From: Methanomethylophilus sp963631655
GTDB taxonomy: Archaea; Thermoplasmatota; Thermoplasmata; Methanomassiliicoccales; Methanomethylophilaceae
Direction of reading: 5' to 3'
Assembly (NCBI GenBank): GCA_963631655.1
Contig: CAVGRR010000036.1
Coordinates: 1 to 15,461, forward strand
Length of the DNA: 15,461 bases
In this document: positions 14,217 through 15,461 of the stretch, piece by piece
Numbering within the stretch: the stretch's first letter is position 1
Layout of the letters: each line of letters starts with the position of its first letter
Made by a program: the position numbers and the translations under genes
The notes under the pieces: generated by a model
What the model saw: the letters and a program-made list of their open reading frames with translations, nothing else
Databases searched by the model: none
What the model was told of the DNA's origin: nothing

Positions 14217-15035
14217 ATGAGATTCGGGCCCGCAGGATACCCTACAGTCGGCAGCAAGAGCGATCCAGAGAAATCATTGCAGTACACCCATGACCTGGGA
14301 CTGAACGCTTTGGAGGTCGAGTTCGTCCGCGGTGCGAGGATCTCGGAGGAGCGCGCCAAGGCGATCGGCCAATGTGCCAGATCGTTGGATATCCGCCTGA
14401 GCTGTCACGCGCCTTATTTCATCAGTTTCAATTCCGACACCCCCGAGACCATCGAGAAGAGCGTCCAATGGGTGGTCGATACAGCAGTGGCGGCACACAA
14501 CCTCGGTGCATACATCATCGTCATCCATGCCGCATCCTACGGAAAGCATCCGGAGACCGCCATGGAGAATGTGATCGCCGGCCTCAGCCGGTCCAAGGAC
14601 AGGCTGGACGACCTTGGTGTCAAGGACGTCATCCTCGGGGTGGAGACCATGGGGAAGAAAGGTCAGTTCGGTACCCTGCCGGAGATCGCCGAGGTCATGG
14701 ATTCGGTGGACGGGGTCAGACCTGTCCTCGATGTCGCCCATGTCCATGCAAGAGGCGTCGGCTGTCTGAAGACGAAACAGGATATGCAGGACCTCATCGA
14801 TGAGTACTTCAAACTGGTCGGACCCATCGCGCACTTCCATATCAGCTGCATCAAGTACGGTGAGAAAGGAGAGATCGCGCACCTTCCTCTCACCGAAAAG
14901 GAACCCGATATGCAGTATCTCGCCGACATTCTCGACGATTCGAAGCAGGACTGTACCTTCATCTGCGAGTCCCCGCTCATCGAGAAGGATGCGGTCGTGT
15001 TCAGGGATATGTTCCCCCATTATCGCAGGAACTGA
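14217..15035 (+). CDS. nfo: Endonuclease IV-like (AP endonuclease family 2) TIM-barrel protein
   Basis: This 272-aa TIM barrel matches the Nfo/AP endonuclease 2 family, which cleaves DNA 5' of abasic sites with a metal centre. Likely metal ligands by comparison with E. coli Nfo are His64 (CHAPY), His104 (IHAASYG), Glu143 (GVETMG), Asp172 and His175 (LDVAHVHARG), His208 (FHIS), His222 (EIAHLPL) and Glu251 (ICESP). The Asp that precedes the penultimate His by two residues in Nfo is Ile220 here, so the third metal site may differ. I believe archaeal Nfo-like proteins often lack it. A sugar isomerase of the same fold is possible but less likely given the HAPY, DVAHVHARG and HLPL signatures. The gene is divergent from OGG1, so both base-excision steps are encoded side by side. 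Confidence 0.85.
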   Translation: MRFGPAGYPTVGSKSDPEKSLQYTHDLGLNALEVEFVRGARISEERAKAIGQCARSLDIRLSCHAPYFISFNSDTPETIEKSVQWVVDTAVAAHNLGAYIIVIHAASYGKHPETAMENVIAGLSRSKDRLDDLGVKDVILGVETMGKKGQFGTLPEIAEVMDSVDGVRPVLDVAHVHARGVGCLKTKQDMQDLIDEYFKLVGPIAHFHISCIKYGEKGEIAHLPLTEKEPDMQYLADILDDSKQDCTFICESPLIEKDAVVFRDMFPHYRRN

Positions 15036-15037
15036 GC

Positions 15038-15043
15038 TTTTTT
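15038..15043 (+). terminator. T6 tract directly after nfo
   Basis: A run of six T starts 3 nt after the nfo stop codon. Archaeal RNA polymerase terminates at such tracts without needing a hairpin. Confidence 0.45.
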
Positions 15044-15111
15044 CAGTATCTGTTCATGTTCTGAGTGTTTGTCTGAGCAGTCACGCTGCGCTCTATCAGA
15101 TCGTACGTTTG

Positions 15112-15170
15112 CTGCGCAATGGGTGTCCGAGGAAAATAATTTCAGACGTCTGGCACATGCCATTGCGCAG
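15112..15170. repeat. Perfect 11-bp inverted repeat with internal palindrome
   Basis: CTGCGCAATGG at 15112-15122 is the exact reverse complement of 15160-15170. The 37-bp spacer contains the 10-bp palindrome CAGACGTCTG (15143-15152). The whole could fold into a long cruciform or RNA hairpin. It lies in the 227-bp non-coding stretch between the convergent nfo and 51-aa genes. It could be a terminator, a protein-binding site or part of a small RNA. Confidence 0.75.
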
Positions 15171-15175
15171 TGTTC

Positions 15176-15192
15176 TGAAAAAATAATTTTTC
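15176..15192. terminator. Bidirectional A/T hairpin with T-runs
   Basis: GAAAAA and TTTTTC (15177-15192) flank an ATAA loop, giving T-runs on both strands: T5 at 15187-15191 (+) and the complement of A6 at 15178-15183 (-). It suits termination of both convergent genes. Confidence 0.4.
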
Positions 15193-15194
15193 TG

Positions 15195-15292
15195 AAACGC
15201 AACGAAAATCCAATCAAATGGATTTATTTTTGATTTTGAGAATAAATCCATTCAAATGGATTTTAAGACACACTCGGGCCTTTGTTGCGTTT
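15195..15292. repeat. Nested inverted repeats
   Basis: The outer arms AAACGCAAC (15195-15203) and GTTGCGTTT (15284-15292) are exact reverse complements. Inside, 15205-15228 and 15241-15264 form a second inverted pair of 24 bp with four central mismatches, 12 bp apart. Each 24-mer is itself a small palindrome: the right one pairs AAATCCATT with AATGGATTT around CA (15244-15263) perfectly, and the left one has one mismatch. The right arms reach into the 3' end of the 51-aa gene. Confidence 0.85.
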
Positions 15293-15418
15293 GGAGATAT
15301 AGGTTTCGATCATTTCAGAGATCTGAACAAGTTCATCGATCTCGTTTCCGATAGCAGGTCTGTACCCTTTATTCTCAGCATATGCACATGCGGTGACTGA
15401 GTTGAATAATAACTTCAT
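15263..15418 (-). CDS. Possible 51-aa small protein
   Basis: A complete short frame on the minus strand reads from ATG 15418 to TAA at 15263. It begins MKLLFNSVTACAYAENKGYR, has an amphipathic helical middle (EIDELVQISEMIETYI, 26-41) and a basic end (SKRNKG). An in-frame TAA lies about 24 nt upstream of the ATG, so it is not the tail of a longer protein entering from the right. Codon choice (GAA, GAG, ATC, TCC) resembles the neighbours. I do not recognise a family. There is a TATA-like GTATAG about 13-18 nt before the ATG, closer than the usual spacing, so the promoter is doubtful. The stop codon coincides with the edge of a palindromic repeat. Confidence 0.45.
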   Translation of the reverse strand: MKLLFNSVTACAYAENKGYRPAIGNEIDELVQISEMIETYISKRNKGPSVS

Positions 15419-15461
15419 GATTTGACGTACTATACAAGCTTACTGAGGATTCTTTCTAGGT

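Noticed and set aside
13474..14220. 248-codon plus-strand frame
   Set aside because: It is antisense to OGG1, whose catalytic motifs are unmistakable. The plus-strand translation has no recognisable features.
15205..15264. CRISPR-like repeats
   Set aside because: There are only two copies, in inverted orientation, with a 12-bp spacer and no cas genes. This is a palindromic structure, not an array.
15218..15400. 60-codon plus-strand frame
   Set aside because: It overlaps the 51-aa minus-strand frame and starts within a palindromic repeat. The minus frame has neighbour-like codon use.
1..15461. tRNA or rRNA genes
   Set aside because: I saw no cloverleaf with the T-loop consensus and no rRNA-like sequence in the intergenic regions on either strand.

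Overview
The window is a dense stretch of archaeal chromosome. Most genes abut or overlap by a few bases (ATGA, GTGA and TTGA junctions), the genes are informational with archaeal hallmarks (single MCM, NMD3, Tsr3, DUF424, Lhr), and TATA-like boxes stand about 25 nt upstream of several starts. GC-rich coding DNA together with a two-subunit class I fumarase and a eukaryote-like OGG1 would fit a Thermoplasmatota/Methanomassiliicoccales-type euryarchaeon. That placement is inference, not proof.

Layout. 1-200: non-coding, with a compact GC-rich, hairpin-forming block. 201-1228 (+): a two-gene unit, a low-molecular-weight phosphatase-fold protein whose catalytic Cys and Arg are replaced, overlapping tsr3 (rRNA aminocarboxypropyltransferase). 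1371-6489 (+): one long compact operon of a small winged-helix protein, the replicative helicase MCM, DUF424, NMD3 (ribosome biogenesis), and fumarase alpha and beta. 6490-7359 (-): a secreted, C-terminally membrane-anchored protein with two beta-sandwich-like repeats. Its stop codon directly abuts the fumarase beta stop. 7360-7473: divergent promoter region. 7474-12834 (+): a very large Lhr-family helicase (1786 aa) whose ~915-residue C-terminal extension appears to contain two copies of a winged-helix/beta-barrel module. 12835-12955: AT-rich promoter region with a tandem 16-bp repeat and a partial palindrome. 12956-13369 (+): HTH regulator with a CxxC pair. 13351-14145 (-): OGG1-type 8-oxoguanine DNA glycosylase. 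14217-15035 (+): endonuclease IV-like AP endonuclease, divergent from OGG1 around a symmetric TATA-like box. 15036-15262: non-coding, rich in inverted repeats. 15263-15418 (-): a possible 51-aa small protein.

How the genes work together. The left operon joins replication (MCM, perhaps with the winged-helix partner) to ribosome assembly (NMD3, DUF424) and to a TCA-type enzyme, consistent with a growth-related unit. The right part reads as a DNA-repair neighbourhood: Lhr with an AlkZ/Lhr-CTD-like tail, OGG1 removing oxidised guanine, and an endonuclease IV-like enzyme to cut the resulting AP site. The points most worth a second look are the phosphatase-fold pseudoenzyme next to tsr3, the duplicated tail of Lhr, the OGG1/endonuclease IV pair on one symmetric promoter, and the nested palindromes beside the 51-aa gene.
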